Origin: an uncultured Synechococcus sp.
Lineage (GTDB): Bacteria; Cyanobacteriota; Cyanobacteriia; PCC-6307; Cyanobiaceae
Assembly: GCA_913050565.1 (NCBI GenBank)
Contig: CAJWZW010000007.1
Location: forward strand, 1-36,020
Reading direction: 5' to 3'
DNA: 36,020 bases
Shown here: in pieces, positions 1 through 7,704 of the stretch
Numbering within the stretch: position 1 is the stretch's first letter
How the letters are laid out: each line of letters begins with the position of its first letter
Translations under genes and position numbers: made by a program
The notes under the pieces: model-generated
What the model saw: the letters and a program-made list of their open reading frames with translations, nothing else
What the model was told of the DNA's origin: nothing
Database searches by the model: none

Positions 1-860
1 TGCCGATCGAACGCTATGGCGACATGGCCTCGCTGAGAGACCTCAAAGGGCGGGTGGGTCCATTCATTCTTCGTCGGCTCAAAACCGACAAATCAATCAT
101 CTCTGATCTGCCCGAGAAGGTGGAGCTCAGTGAATGGGTGGGGCTCAGCAAGGAGCAGAAGTCGCTTTACAGCAAAACGGTCGAGGACACCCTGGATTCC
201 ATCGCCAGGGCACCTCGCGGTCAGCGTCACGGCCAGGTGCTGGCATTGCTGATGCGGCTCAAGCAGATCTGCAACCATCCGGCACTGGCACTGAGTGAAG
301 GTGCTGTGGACGATGGTTTCCTCGGACGCTCCGCCAAGCTGCAGCGGCTTGAGGAAATCCTTGAGGAAGTGATCGAAGCCGGGGATCGGGCTTTGCTGTT
401 CACCCAGTTCGCGGAATGGGGTCACCTGCTCCAGGCCTGGATGCAGCAGCGCTGGAAATCGGAGGTCCCCTTCCTGCACGGCGGCACACGCAAGAGCGAG
501 CGACAGGCGATGGTGGATCGCTTCCAGGAGGATCCCAGAGGTCCGCAACTTTTCCTGCTGTCACTCAAAGCCGGTGGGGTGGGCCTCAACCTCACCCGAG
601 CCAGCCATGTCTTCCACATCGACCGCTGGTGGAATCCGGCGGTTGAGAACCAGGCCACCGACCGTGCTTATCGAATCGGTCAGACAAACCGGGTGATGGT
701 GCACAAGTTCATCACGAGCGGGTCCGTCGAAGAGAAGATCGATCGCATGATCCGCGAGAAATCGCGCCTGGCCGAGGATGTGATCGGCTCCGGTGAGGAC
801 TGGCTCGGCAGCCTTGCGGGCGATCAGTTGCGAGACCTTCTGGCCTTGGAGGACACCTGA
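1..860 (+). CDS. SNF2-family DEAD/H helicase, C-terminal part (5' end outside window)
   Basis: The reading frame is open from the left edge (codons in phase with base 3), so the gene begins upstream. The first internal ATG at 24 is not a plausible start, because the residues before it (PIERYGD) fit the family. The visible part is the second RecA-like lobe of a SWI2/SNF2 ATPase. PFILRRLKTDK near the beginning is the usual junction after the first lobe. Then come LFTQFAEW, FLHGGT, SLKAGGVGLNLT (motif V) and the NPAVENQATDRAYRIGQ block (motif VI with its arginine finger). Such proteins use ATP to translocate on double-stranded DNA and remodel DNA-protein complexes; the bacterial substrate is usually unknown. 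It ends two bases before the SWIM zinc-finger gene, a common bacterial pairing. The family call is firm, the cellular role is open. Confidence 0.95.
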   Translation, partial: PIERYGDMASLRDLKGRVGPFILRRLKTDKSIISDLPEKVELSEWVGLSKEQKSLYSKTVEDTLDSIARAPRGQRHGQVLALLMRLKQICNHPALALSEGAVDDGFLGRSAKLQRLEEILEEVIEAGDRALLFTQFAEWGHLLQAWMQQRWKSEVPFLHGGTRKSERQAMVDRFQEDPRGPQLFLLSLKAGGVGLNLTRASHVFHIDRWWNPAVENQATDRAYRIGQTNRVMVHKFITSGSVEEKIDRMIREKSRLAEDVIGSGEDWLGSLAGDQLRDLLALEDT

Positions 861-862
861 CC

Positions 863-1738
863 ATGACCATCAGCAACAACCTCACCTCTCTCAGTGAAGA
901 CGGACTGGGCCAGCAGCCCTGGTGGGTTGAGCAGTGGATGGAGCTGATCAACGGTTATCGCTTCAAAAAACGACTGGAGAGAGCCTGGGGCTACGCCCGC
1001 GAAGGTCATGTGACCTCGATTCGCTTTGAGGGGCGCCGGGTGCATGCCCGGGTGCAGGGGACCGACGAGACCCCTTACAAAGTGAAGCTCTGGCTCGACG
1101 TGCTGAACGACGAAGACTGGGGCTACGTGCTTGAAGCCCTTGCGCAGAAAGCGCGCTGGTCCGCTCAGCTGCTGGCGGGAATCATGCCTGCGGACATCGA
1201 GCGGGCCTTCGCCGCCAGCGGCAAACGTCTGTTCCCCTTCAAGTTGCAGGAGGTGCGCAGCGAATGCACCTGTCCTGACAAGGCCAACCCCTGCAAACAC
1301 ATCAGCGCCGTTTACTTCCTGATGGGAGACCGCTTCAGCGAAGACCCCTTTGTGCTGTTTCAGCTTCGGGGTCGGAATCGGGCCCGATTGCTGGAGGACC
1401 TGGCTGAATACCGACGCAAGGCACTGGCGAATCTGGCCAGAAAAGCGAAAAGCAAAAAAGCCAACACACCACTCAGTGATTCCACACCGTTGCCTCCCCA
1501 CGCAGCGGTGCAGGATCCGGCTCTGTGGTGGCGCTACAGCCGCAACCTGGATGGCGATCTGGTGGTGATCACGCCAGCCCTGGAAGGCGATACCGGCCTT
1601 GATGATGCCGGCGAGCTGCCGCTCGCAGAAGATCCACGCTTCCCGGATGCCCGCAACAGCTTCATTGGCAACCTCAAGGCCCACGGACAGGCCAGTGCGC
1701 AGAAGGCGATGCTCCAGGCCATGGCAGCCGGAGGCTGA
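863..1738 (+). CDS. SWIM zinc-finger protein, partner of the SNF2 helicase
   Basis: A 291-residue protein whose ATG lies two bases after the helicase stop, so the two are almost certainly co-transcribed. The diagnostic feature is a SWIM finger, C-x-C-x6-C-x-H, with Cys135, Cys137, Cys144 and His146 (core CTCPDKANPCKH). SWIM domains bind zinc and are thought to mediate DNA or protein contacts. In bacteria they commonly sit next to, or are fused to, SNF2 ATPases. The N-terminal 120 residues are rich in Trp and Arg and look globular. A Lys-rich stretch at about 145-150 residues before the C-terminus (RKAKSKKA) leads into a less conserved tail. No catalytic motif is visible. I infer a non-catalytic subunit that helps the helicase engage its substrate. 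Confidence 0.9.
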   Translation: MTISNNLTSLSEDGLGQQPWWVEQWMELINGYRFKKRLERAWGYAREGHVTSIRFEGRRVHARVQGTDETPYKVKLWLDVLNDEDWGYVLEALAQKARWSAQLLAGIMPADIERAFAASGKRLFPFKLQEVRSECTCPDKANPCKHISAVYFLMGDRFSEDPFVLFQLRGRNRARLLEDLAEYRRKALANLARKAKSKKANTPLSDSTPLPPHAAVQDPALWWRYSRNLDGDLVVITPALEGDTGLDDAGELPLAEDPRFPDARNSFIGNLKAHGQASAQKAMLQAMAAGG

Positions 1739-1980
1739 TCGAACTGGGTCGGGGAGGAGACAACCGACCGGCTGACGAGGGGACAGCAACAATCACGATT
1801 GGCTGTGAATTCGGGCCGATTCGGTTTCAACGCCATTCCTGGTGTGTCAACCGAACCAGGTGGTAAAGACCGATCAAAAATGGACGGTTCTCCCACTTCG
1901 GATTGTCATTCAACAGGCGCAGATTGTGATGGCGGGCAATCCAATCAGTCCGCAGATGTTCACTCTCCGGAACCACAACC
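1739..1980. other. Intergenic region upstream of the small heat-shock gene
   Basis: These 242 bases separate the SWIM gene from the small heat-shock gene and should hold the heat-shock promoter and leader. A pair of 7-base inverted arms, TTCGGTT and AACCGAA, lies about 22 bases apart around 1821-1856 and could form a leader stem. I find no CIRCE element (TTAGCACTC-N9-GAGTGCTAA) and no clear -10/-35 pair. A 62-codon open frame at 1799-1987 has no family features and overlaps the heat-shock start, so I do not call it. Confidence 0.4.
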
Positions 1981-2373
1981 ATGCTGACCCTGCATTCCTC
2001 CGCCATTGATCTGTTCGAGCGTCTGGATCAACAAATGGCCAGCGCCGAACGAGTCCCGAATGCCGAAATCCTCGACAGCGAGTCCAACTACACCGTGCGT
2101 CTGGAACTGCCGGGTGTCGACCGCAATTCAATCGACATCAAGGCCACGAATCGCAATCTTGTGATCTGCGCCCAGCGGCCGGCTGCATCCTCTGACGACA
2201 ACCAGTCCCCGCTGATCAGCGAATTCCGCAGCGGAACCTGGAGCCGCAGCTTCCGCTTCCCTCACAGTCTTGATCGTGACCAGATCAAGGCCACCTACCG
2301 CGACGGAATCCTCGAGATCACTGCTGGCAAGGCCGTTGAGCACACCAGTGTTTCAGTCACTCTCGAAGACTGA
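1981..2373 (+). CDS. Small heat-shock protein, Hsp20/alpha-crystallin family
   Basis: A 130-residue protein, slightly short for the family because the N-terminal arm is brief. Residues from about 22 to 122 form the alpha-crystallin domain: an opening strand (YTVRLELPGVDRNSIDI), a middle part with WSRSFRFPHSLD, and the highly conserved A-x-x-x-x-GILEI motif (ATYRDGILEI) near residue 100. The short tail ends in a V-x-V element (VSV), in place of the I-x-I that docks oligomers. These are ATP-independent holdases that bind unfolding proteins and membranes during heat or light stress. The gene is flanked by non-coding DNA on both sides and closed by a strong hairpin terminator, so it is probably monocistronic and stress-regulated. 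The ATG at 1981 is preceded only by a weak GGAA. Confidence 0.93.
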   Translation: MLTLHSSAIDLFERLDQQMASAERVPNAEILDSESNYTVRLELPGVDRNSIDIKATNRNLVICAQRPAASSDDNQSPLISEFRSGTWSRSFRFPHSLDRDQIKATYRDGILEITAGKAVEHTSVSVTLED

Positions 2374-2434
2374 ACAACCAGGCCCGAAAACATTCGGAGG
2401 CGACGACCTAATCACACAGAAGAACGGAACCCAG

Positions 2435-2461
2435 ACCCCTGCCCTGCTGCAGGGGTTTTTT
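2435..2461 (+). terminator. Rho-independent terminator of the small heat-shock gene
   Basis: A perfect 7-bp stem CCCCTGC / GCAGGGG (2436-2442 and 2449-2455) encloses a 6-base loop and runs directly into six T residues at 2456-2461. It lies about 60 bases after the heat-shock stop codon, in the plus direction. Confidence 0.9.
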
Positions 2462-2751
2462 GTGGCCCAAAATCAACACATAAAGAATTGTACAAAGCAA
2501 CAGGAGACATTCCATAAAAGTGCTCAGAAGGCCTCAGCAAGATGGCATCAGCAAGGCATCCTTTACCCAGGATTTGATTGAATTAATTCCTCCCATAATC
2601 GCGACCTGTCAATAGATATCTAACCGATTCAGCAAAAGCGGAATCAGGAAGATAAATAATTTTTCAAATCCGTATTTAATTATTCGACAACAAAGCGAGA
2701 TTTACTTTCTACCTAAAAAGAATCTCTATCGGTTTCAATCTCAAACAAGGA
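2462..2751. other. AT-rich non-coding stretch between hsp20 and the NRAMP-like gene
   Basis: Together with the terminator just upstream, this is the longest gene-free stretch in the window (2374-2751). From about 2580 onward it is visibly AT-rich (for example AATTAATT, GATAAATAATTTTT, TATTTAATTATT), unlike the GC-rich neighbours. A near-palindrome with GATTC / GAATC arms around AGCAAAAGCG at about 2628-2646 could help terminate the minus-strand transporter transcript, but it has no U-tract. A short tandem-like repetition of 'TCAGCAAG' occurs at about 2534-2557. I see no tRNA or recognisable ncRNA, and the 103-codon open frame at 2270-2581 overlaps hsp20 and looks spurious. Confidence 0.5.
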
Positions 2752-4050
2752 TCAAGCCGTACCCAGCCCGAAGAATGCCGTGGCCACGAAAAGGAGACTG
2801 AATCCGCTGAAAAACACCAAGCCAAACCAACAGAATGCTCGGGTCAGACGCCCGTAACGGTGCTCTGCAGGCACCAGGCTGCTGTTGATCGTGTCCATGG
2901 CCATCCAGGCAAACAGCGGTGCCGTCAGGAAGCTGCCCGTCATCGCACCGAACACGAAGTCCTTCACACCGATGCCACCACTTTTGGCCAGGACCAACGC
3001 CAGCACAGCTGCGAGCAGATGCACCACCACCCAGATGTCAAAACGGCGCTGCATCGGTCCGGGCGCTGAATCGCCACTGTCGTGGCGACGCAACAGCCCC
3101 TGGATGGCGGCAATGCTGCGGGGATAGGCATCCAGGCAGGTGAGGGTGGTGCTGAACATGGCTGAAAACGCCGCCGGAATGATCACCCAGGCCGCCCAGC
3201 CGCCCATGGCTGCGGTGTAGAGCTGAATCAGCTTCTGGGCGAAGGACACGCCGCTGCCGGCGAGCATTCCATCACCGCTGCCGTACATCGTGTACGAGCC
3301 GAGAATCACAAAAAACATGGCCGTCACGACAGTGACGCCGTAGCCGAGATTGAAGTCAAATTCGGCTTCCTTGGGGGATGCGGTGTGTTCCGTGTCCCGA
3401 GCACGGGAGAACATCCACAACGAAGGCCAGACGCACATCTCCACCGGTCCGGGCATCCAACCCATGAGCGGGATCAGAAATGCCAGGTTGGCCAGCGTCC
3501 AGGGCGTGGGATCGGTGCTGACCCAGCTCGCCGCCACGTCTCCAACAGGTCCGCGTATCAGCAGGGATGCCGCGGCCAGTCCCGTGAGCAGCGTCAGCAG
3601 AAAAACCAGCAGCTTGGACAGTCGATCAAGCGCCCGGTAATGGCCCAGTAACAACACCAGTCCGCTCACCACCAGCACCCCGATGGAGAGTCCATAGGGG
3701 TCCTGTCCGGCCAGTCCAGGAATGTTGGTGAGCAGCAGCCCCGCGACAAAACTGACAGCGGCGATGGTGGCTGTGCCTGTGATCAGGCTCACCAGCAGAT
3801 AAATCGGCAGATAGGCGGGATTGCGACGCTGAAAGCCCTCCAGCAACGAGAGCCCGGTGGCGGACGTGAAACGGGTCCCCACTCTCAGGAACGGGTATTT
3901 GACGAGATTCGTCAGCAGGATCAGACCCACCAAAGCGAAGCCAAACCTGGCCCCTGCGGTGGTGGACGACATCAGATGAGACCCACCGATGCAGGCACCA
4001 GCCAGCAGGATTCCGGGGCCGATGCTCTGCCTGAGCGTCGATGACGCCAT
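2752..4050 (-). CDS. NRAMP-related (COG1914-type) membrane transporter, atypical metal-site motifs
   Basis: A 432-residue polytopic membrane protein with about 11 hydrophobic segments. I place the start at the ATG at 4050, because GPGILLAGACIGGSHLM then falls in the first helix, as in NRAMP relatives. The frame stays open to a GTG at 4122, but the extra residues are not family-like. The helix-1 motif of true NRAMP Mn/Fe transporters (DPGN) reads GPGI here. The helix-6 motif (MPH) is replaced by the GWMPGPVEM segment. These are the main metal ligands of canonical NRAMPs, so this belongs to the divergent NRAMP-related branch whose substrates are poorly known. The gene is divergent from flv3 across a short shared upstream region. 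The membrane transporter call is firm; divalent metal as substrate is uncertain. Confidence 0.85.
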   Translation of the reverse strand: MASSTLRQSIGPGILLAGACIGGSHLMSSTTAGARFGFALVGLILLTNLVKYPFLRVGTRFTSATGLSLLEGFQRRNPAYLPIYLLVSLITGTATIAAVSFVAGLLLTNIPGLAGQDPYGLSIGVLVVSGLVLLLGHYRALDRLSKLLVFLLTLLTGLAAASLLIRGPVGDVAASWVSTDPTPWTLANLAFLIPLMGWMPGPVEMCVWPSLWMFSRARDTEHTASPKEAEFDFNLGYGVTVVTAMFFVILGSYTMYGSGDGMLAGSGVSFAQKLIQLYTAAMGGWAAWVIIPAAFSAMFSTTLTCLDAYPRSIAAIQGLLRRHDSGDSAPGPMQRRFDIWVVVHLLAAVLALVLAKSGGIGVKDFVFGAMTGSFLTAPLFAWMAMDTINSSLVPAEHRYGRLTRAFCWFGLVFFSGFSLLFVATAFFGLGTA

Positions 4051-4131
4051 CACAACGGTTGCGGTTAACACCAGTGTGTGCGACCCGGCTAGGTGAATCT
4101 CCTTAAAGTCGACATCCGTCACGGTCGTGTA
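4051..4131. promoter_or_regulatory. Shared divergent upstream region of the NRAMP-like gene and flv3
   Basis: With the preferred starts, 81 bases separate the two divergent start codons, so both promoters must lie here or reach into the coding regions. I do not see a convincing -10/-35 pair or a clean operator palindrome. Neither start has a strong Shine-Dalgarno sequence. The short spacing would allow co-regulation of O2 photoreduction and the transporter, which is inference only. Confidence 0.4.
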
Positions 4132-5880
4132 ATGGTCGTCGCTCCTGCTGCTCCCAAGCTTTCGCTGCAGTGCGAACCAATTGCTTCAGACACCACCACC
4201 ATTCGTTCCCTTGACTGGGATCGCAGCCGTTTTGACATCGAATTCGGGCTGCGCAACGGAACCACCTACAACTCGTTTCTGGTGCGCGGAGAACGAACCG
4301 CGCTGATCGACACCAGCCACGCCAAGTTCCGCGACACCTGGATTCCCCTCCTCAAGGAGCAAATCGATCCCAGAGACATCGATGTTCTGATCGTGAGCCA
4401 CACAGAGCCGGATCATTCCGGCCTGATCGGGGACCTCATCGACCTCAATCCAGAGATCGAGATCGTTGGCTCCAAGGTGGCGCTGCAGTTTCTCAAGGAT
4501 CAGGTTCACCGCCCTTTCCGTTCCCTTGCCGTGAAATCAGGGGATGAGCTGGACCTGGGCACCAACCCCGAGAGCGGCCTTCATCACCGCTTTGAATTCC
4601 TCAGTGCTCCGAATCTGCACTGGCCGGACACGATTTTTTCCTTTGACCACGGAACAGGCATCCTTTACACCTGCGATGCCTTTGGTCTGCACTACTGCTC
4701 CGATGACGTCTTTGACAGCGATCCCGGCGCCATCGCACCCGATTTCCGCTTCTATTACGACTGCTTGATGGGCCCGAACGCACGCAGCGTGCTGCAGGCG
4801 TTGAAGCGCATGGATGGGCTGCCGGAAATCACAACCATTGCCGTGGGCCATGGTCCGCTGCTTCGCCATCACCTCAGCCACTGGGTGAGCGACTACCGCG
4901 AATGGAGCGGCCAGCGCAGCAAAGGAGAAAGTTATGCAGCGGTCTGTTATCTGAGCCAGTACGGATTTTCAGATCGAATCAGCCAGGCGATTGCCCATGG
5001 CATCGGCAAAGCAGAGGCTCAGGTGCAGCTGGTTGATCTCCGCGCCACCGATGCCCAGGAGCTCACAGCGCTGATCGGCGAAGCCAAGGCCGTCGTGGTT
5101 CCCACCTGGCCTGAACAACCCGACGGTGAACTGCAAACCTCCATCGGCACCCTGCTGGCTGCCCTCAACCCGAAACAAATGGTGGGGGTCTACGACGCCT
5201 TCGGCGGCAACGATGAGCCGATCGATGCGGTCGCCGATCAACTGCGCGCTCAGGGGCTCAAACAGGCCTTTGATCCCTTACGGATCAGACAACTGCCGCA
5301 AGGGAGCGATTACCAACGCTGTGAAGAGTCCGGAACCGACCTTGGCCAGATCCTGACCCGTAAAAAGTCGATCGAAGCGCTGCGCAGCATCGATGCCAAC
5401 CTCGACAAAGCTCTCGGTCGCCTCACCGGTGGGCTTTACATCGTGACGGCCAGCCAGGGCGAGGGAGACGGGCGTCGGAGCGGCGCGATGGTGGCCAGCT
5501 GGGTGAGTCAGGCAAGCTTCAAGCCGCCCGGTCTGAGTGTGGCCGTCGCCAAGGACCGCGCCATTGAAGCCTTGATGCAGGTGGGTGACCGCTTCGTGGT
5601 GAATGTGCTGCGTCAGGACCACTACAGACCACTGATGCAGCACTTCCTCAAGCGCTTCCCACCGGGTGCGGATCGGTTCGCCGGAATCAGCGTGCTGGAC
5701 AATGCCGCGGAGGGCGGGCCGGTGCTGAGCGATGCGCTTGCCTACCTGGACTGCCGCGTTGAAAAACGAATGGAAGGCCCCGACCACTGGCTGATCTACG
5801 CCCTTGTGGAGCAGGGCAACGTGGCTGATCTGGATGGCCGCACAGCTGTTCATCACCGCAAAACAGGAAATCACTATTGA
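4132..5880 (+). CDS. flv3: Flavodiiron protein Flv3
   Basis: A 582-residue class-C flavodiiron protein with three modules: a metallo-beta-lactamase-like diiron domain (about 25-255), a flavodoxin-like FMN domain (about 270-410) and a C-terminal flavin-reductase domain (about 430-582, SGAMVASWVSQASF). The diiron ligands are canonical: His90-x-Glu92-x-Asp94-His95 (HTEPDH), His163 (NLHWPD), Asp182 and His240 (VGHGPL). That set, together with the SLDWDR...FGL.NGTTYNS N-terminus, marks Flv3 rather than Flv1. In cyanobacteria Flv1 and Flv3 act together in the cytosol, passing electrons from photosystem I acceptors to O2 and forming water without superoxide, which protects PSI under fluctuating light. 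The ATG at 4132 fits homologue length; an upstream GTG at 4093 would add 13 residues. The stop overlaps the flv1 start in TGATG. Confidence 0.95.
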   Translation: MVVAPAAPKLSLQCEPIASDTTTIRSLDWDRSRFDIEFGLRNGTTYNSFLVRGERTALIDTSHAKFRDTWIPLLKEQIDPRDIDVLIVSHTEPDHSGLIGDLIDLNPEIEIVGSKVALQFLKDQVHRPFRSLAVKSGDELDLGTNPESGLHHRFEFLSAPNLHWPDTIFSFDHGTGILYTCDAFGLHYCSDDVFDSDPGAIAPDFRFYYDCLMGPNARSVLQALKRMDGLPEITTIAVGHGPLLRHHLSHWVSDYREWSGQRSKGESYAAVCYLSQYGFSDRISQAIAHGIGKAEAQVQLVDLRATDAQELTALIGEAKAVVVPTWPEQPDGELQTSIGTLLAALNPKQMVGVYDAFGGNDEPIDAVADQLRAQGLKQAFDPLRIRQLPQGSDYQRCEESGTDLGQILTRKKSIEALRSIDANLDKALGRLTGGLYIVTASQGEGDGRRSGAMVASWVSQASFKPPGLSVAVAKDRAIEALMQVGDRFVVNVLRQDHYRPLMQHFLKRFPPGADRFAGISVLDNAAEGGPVLSDALAYLDCRVEKRMEGPDHWLIYALVEQGNVADLDGRTAVHHRKTGNHY

Positions 5881-7685
5881 TGACATCAGCTGTTGAGATC
5901 TCCGACTCACGGCGGACCATTCGCCTGCCGATTGAAGAAGGGGTGATCGCCTTCCGGAGCCTCAGCCCGCAACGTCACCGGTTTGAACTTGAGTACGCCC
6001 TCGAGCGTGGAAGCACGGCCAACAGTGTGCTGTTCGAGGCCGGCGACGATGCGCCGGCGATCCTGGTCCACCCCCCGGGAGCTGCTTATCGCGATGCATT
6101 CCTTCCCGCACTAGCGGAAGCTCTGCCCCCCTCTGATGCACCCTTGCTGGTGGTGGTGGGTCACATCAATCCGAACAGGGTTGCTCTGCTCAGGGATCTG
6201 GGGGAAACGTACGCAGGGCTTGAACTGATCGTTTCCAATGCCGGCGCAAAGCTGATCGACGAGCTTTGGAATCAACGCAGGCCTGCTCCTCCAGGAGAGG
6301 AAGTCGAGCAACCTCCCTTGCCCCCACGACCACCCTTGAGGGTGGCTCGACGGGAGGAAGCCCTGGCCCTTGCTCAGGGCCGCAGCCTGTTGCTGCTGCC
6401 AGCTCCCACCCCACGCTGGCCAGGTGGCCTGCTGGCTTTCGAGGAGAGCCTCGGACTGCTGATGAGCGGCAAGTTCTTCAGTGCGCACCTCTGCACCGAA
6501 ACCTGGGCGGAGGCCAACCGCAGCAGCACCGAAGTGGAGCGACGGCACTTTTACGACAGCCTGATGGCGCCGATGGCGCGAAAGGTGGAGCTCCTTGTTG
6601 AGCGACTCGAGGAACTCGATATCCGCACCATCGCGCCGGCCCACGGTCCGGCGATCGACACCAGCTGGCGCAGCCTGCTGAATGATTACCGCCGCTGGGG
6701 CGAAAGCCAGCATCAATCCAACCTCACGGTGCTGCTGCTCTTCGCCAGCGCCTACGGAAACACCGCCGCCATCGCCGATGCCCTCGGTCGCGGCGTCACT
6801 CGCACCACCATCCGCGTGAACTGCCTGAACTGCGAATTCACTCCGGCAGATGAACTGATCAGTGCCATCCAGAGCGCAGATGGGGTGCTCATCGGCTCAC
6901 CCACCTTGGGTGGCCATGCCCCGACTCCGGTGGTGTCAGCCCTGGGAACGCTGCTGGCGGAGGGGGACCGCAACAAGCCGGTCGGGGTTTTCGGCAGCTA
7001 CGGCTGGAGCGGGGAGGCCGTTGATCTGCTGGAAACAAAACTGCGCGACGGCGGCTTCCGGTTCGGATTCGATCCGATCCGAATCAAGTTCAGCCCCGAC
7101 CGCACCAAGGTGAAGGAGCTTGAGGAAACAGGCACACGGTTCGCTCGTCAACTGCTGAAGGCCGAGCAGAGGGCCAAGCGACGCAATGCAGGCGGGATGA
7201 GTGAAAGCCGCAGCAATCCAGCCATTCAGGCCCTGGGTCGTGTGGTCGGATCACTCAGCATCCTCACCACGAAGAAGGGAGACCTCAGTGGGGCGATGGT
7301 GGCGAGCTGGGTGAGTCAGGCAAGCTTCACACCGCCAGGGCTGACCGTGGCCGTCGCGAAGGATCGGGCCGTGGAATCGTTGCTGCAGAAAGGTGATTGC
7401 TTTGCCATGAATCTGCTGGCAGAAGGACGCGAAAGTGGTCCCATGAAGCAGTTTCTGCAACCGTTCGACCCGGGAGCCGACCGCTTCGCTGGCCTGGAAC
7501 TGGAGCAAAGTCCGTCCGAGCAACCGTTGCTGCCGGAGGCTCTGGCCTGGTTGGAATGCAATGTGAAACAGCGAATGGAATGCGGAGACCATTGGCTGTT
7601 GTACGCCGAAGTGACGCACGGAGGTGTTTTTGACGCCGACTCAACAACCGCCGTTCATCACCGCCGCAGCGGTGCCAACTACTGA
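5880..7685 (+). CDS. flv1: Flavodiiron protein Flv1, degenerate diiron site
   Basis: A 601-residue protein with the same three-module layout as Flv3: lactamase-like domain, flavodoxin domain (LLLFASAYGNTAAIADALGR near 280) and flavin-reductase domain. The diiron motif is not canonical. The HxExDH block reads H95-I-N-P-N-R100, and the later ligand positions are changed too (PRWPGG in place of LHWPD, SGKFFSAH in place of CDAFGLH), while the last His (APAHGP) remains. Non-canonical ligands are typical of Flv1, which works as the partner of Flv3 in light-driven O2 reduction. The ATG at 5880 overlaps the flv3 stop by one base, so the two are translationally coupled and probably made in equal amounts. 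It converges on the ZIP transporter gene with a 19-base gap. Confidence 0.94.
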   Translation: MTSAVEISDSRRTIRLPIEEGVIAFRSLSPQRHRFELEYALERGSTANSVLFEAGDDAPAILVHPPGAAYRDAFLPALAEALPPSDAPLLVVVGHINPNRVALLRDLGETYAGLELIVSNAGAKLIDELWNQRRPAPPGEEVEQPPLPPRPPLRVARREEALALAQGRSLLLLPAPTPRWPGGLLAFEESLGLLMSGKFFSAHLCTETWAEANRSSTEVERRHFYDSLMAPMARKVELLVERLEELDIRTIAPAHGPAIDTSWRSLLNDYRRWGESQHQSNLTVLLLFASAYGNTAAIADALGRGVTRTTIRVNCLNCEFTPADELISAIQSADGVLIGSPTLGGHAPTPVVSALGTLLAEGDRNKPVGVFGSYGWSGEAVDLLETKLRDGGFRFGFDPIRIKFSPDRTKVKELEETGTRFARQLLKAEQRAKRRNAGGMSESRSNPAIQALGRVVGSLSILTTKKGDLSGAMVASWVSQASFTPPGLTVAVAKDRAVESLLQKGDCFAMNLLAEGRESGPMKQFLQPFDPGADRFAGLELEQSPSEQPLLPEALAWLECNVKQRMECGDHWLLYAEVTHGGVFDADSTTAVHHRRSGANY

Positions 7686-7704
7686 CGACTTCAGCTCTGA
7701 AGCG

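Noticed and set aside
824-1792. A 322-codon minus-strand open frame
   Set aside because: Antisense to the SWIM zinc-finger gene, with no family signal.
1739-1980. CIRCE/HrcA operator ahead of the small heat-shock gene
   Set aside because: No TTAGCACTC-N9-GAGTGCTAA or close variant is present.
2374-2751. tRNA or CRISPR in the longest intergenic stretch
   Set aside because: No cloverleaf with a TTCRA arm and no regularly spaced repeats; only short chance repetitions.
5880-7685. flv1 as a decayed pseudogene because of its lost diiron ligands
   Set aside because: The frame is full length with intact flavin modules, and loss of canonical ligands is a known feature of Flv1-type proteins that work with Flv3.
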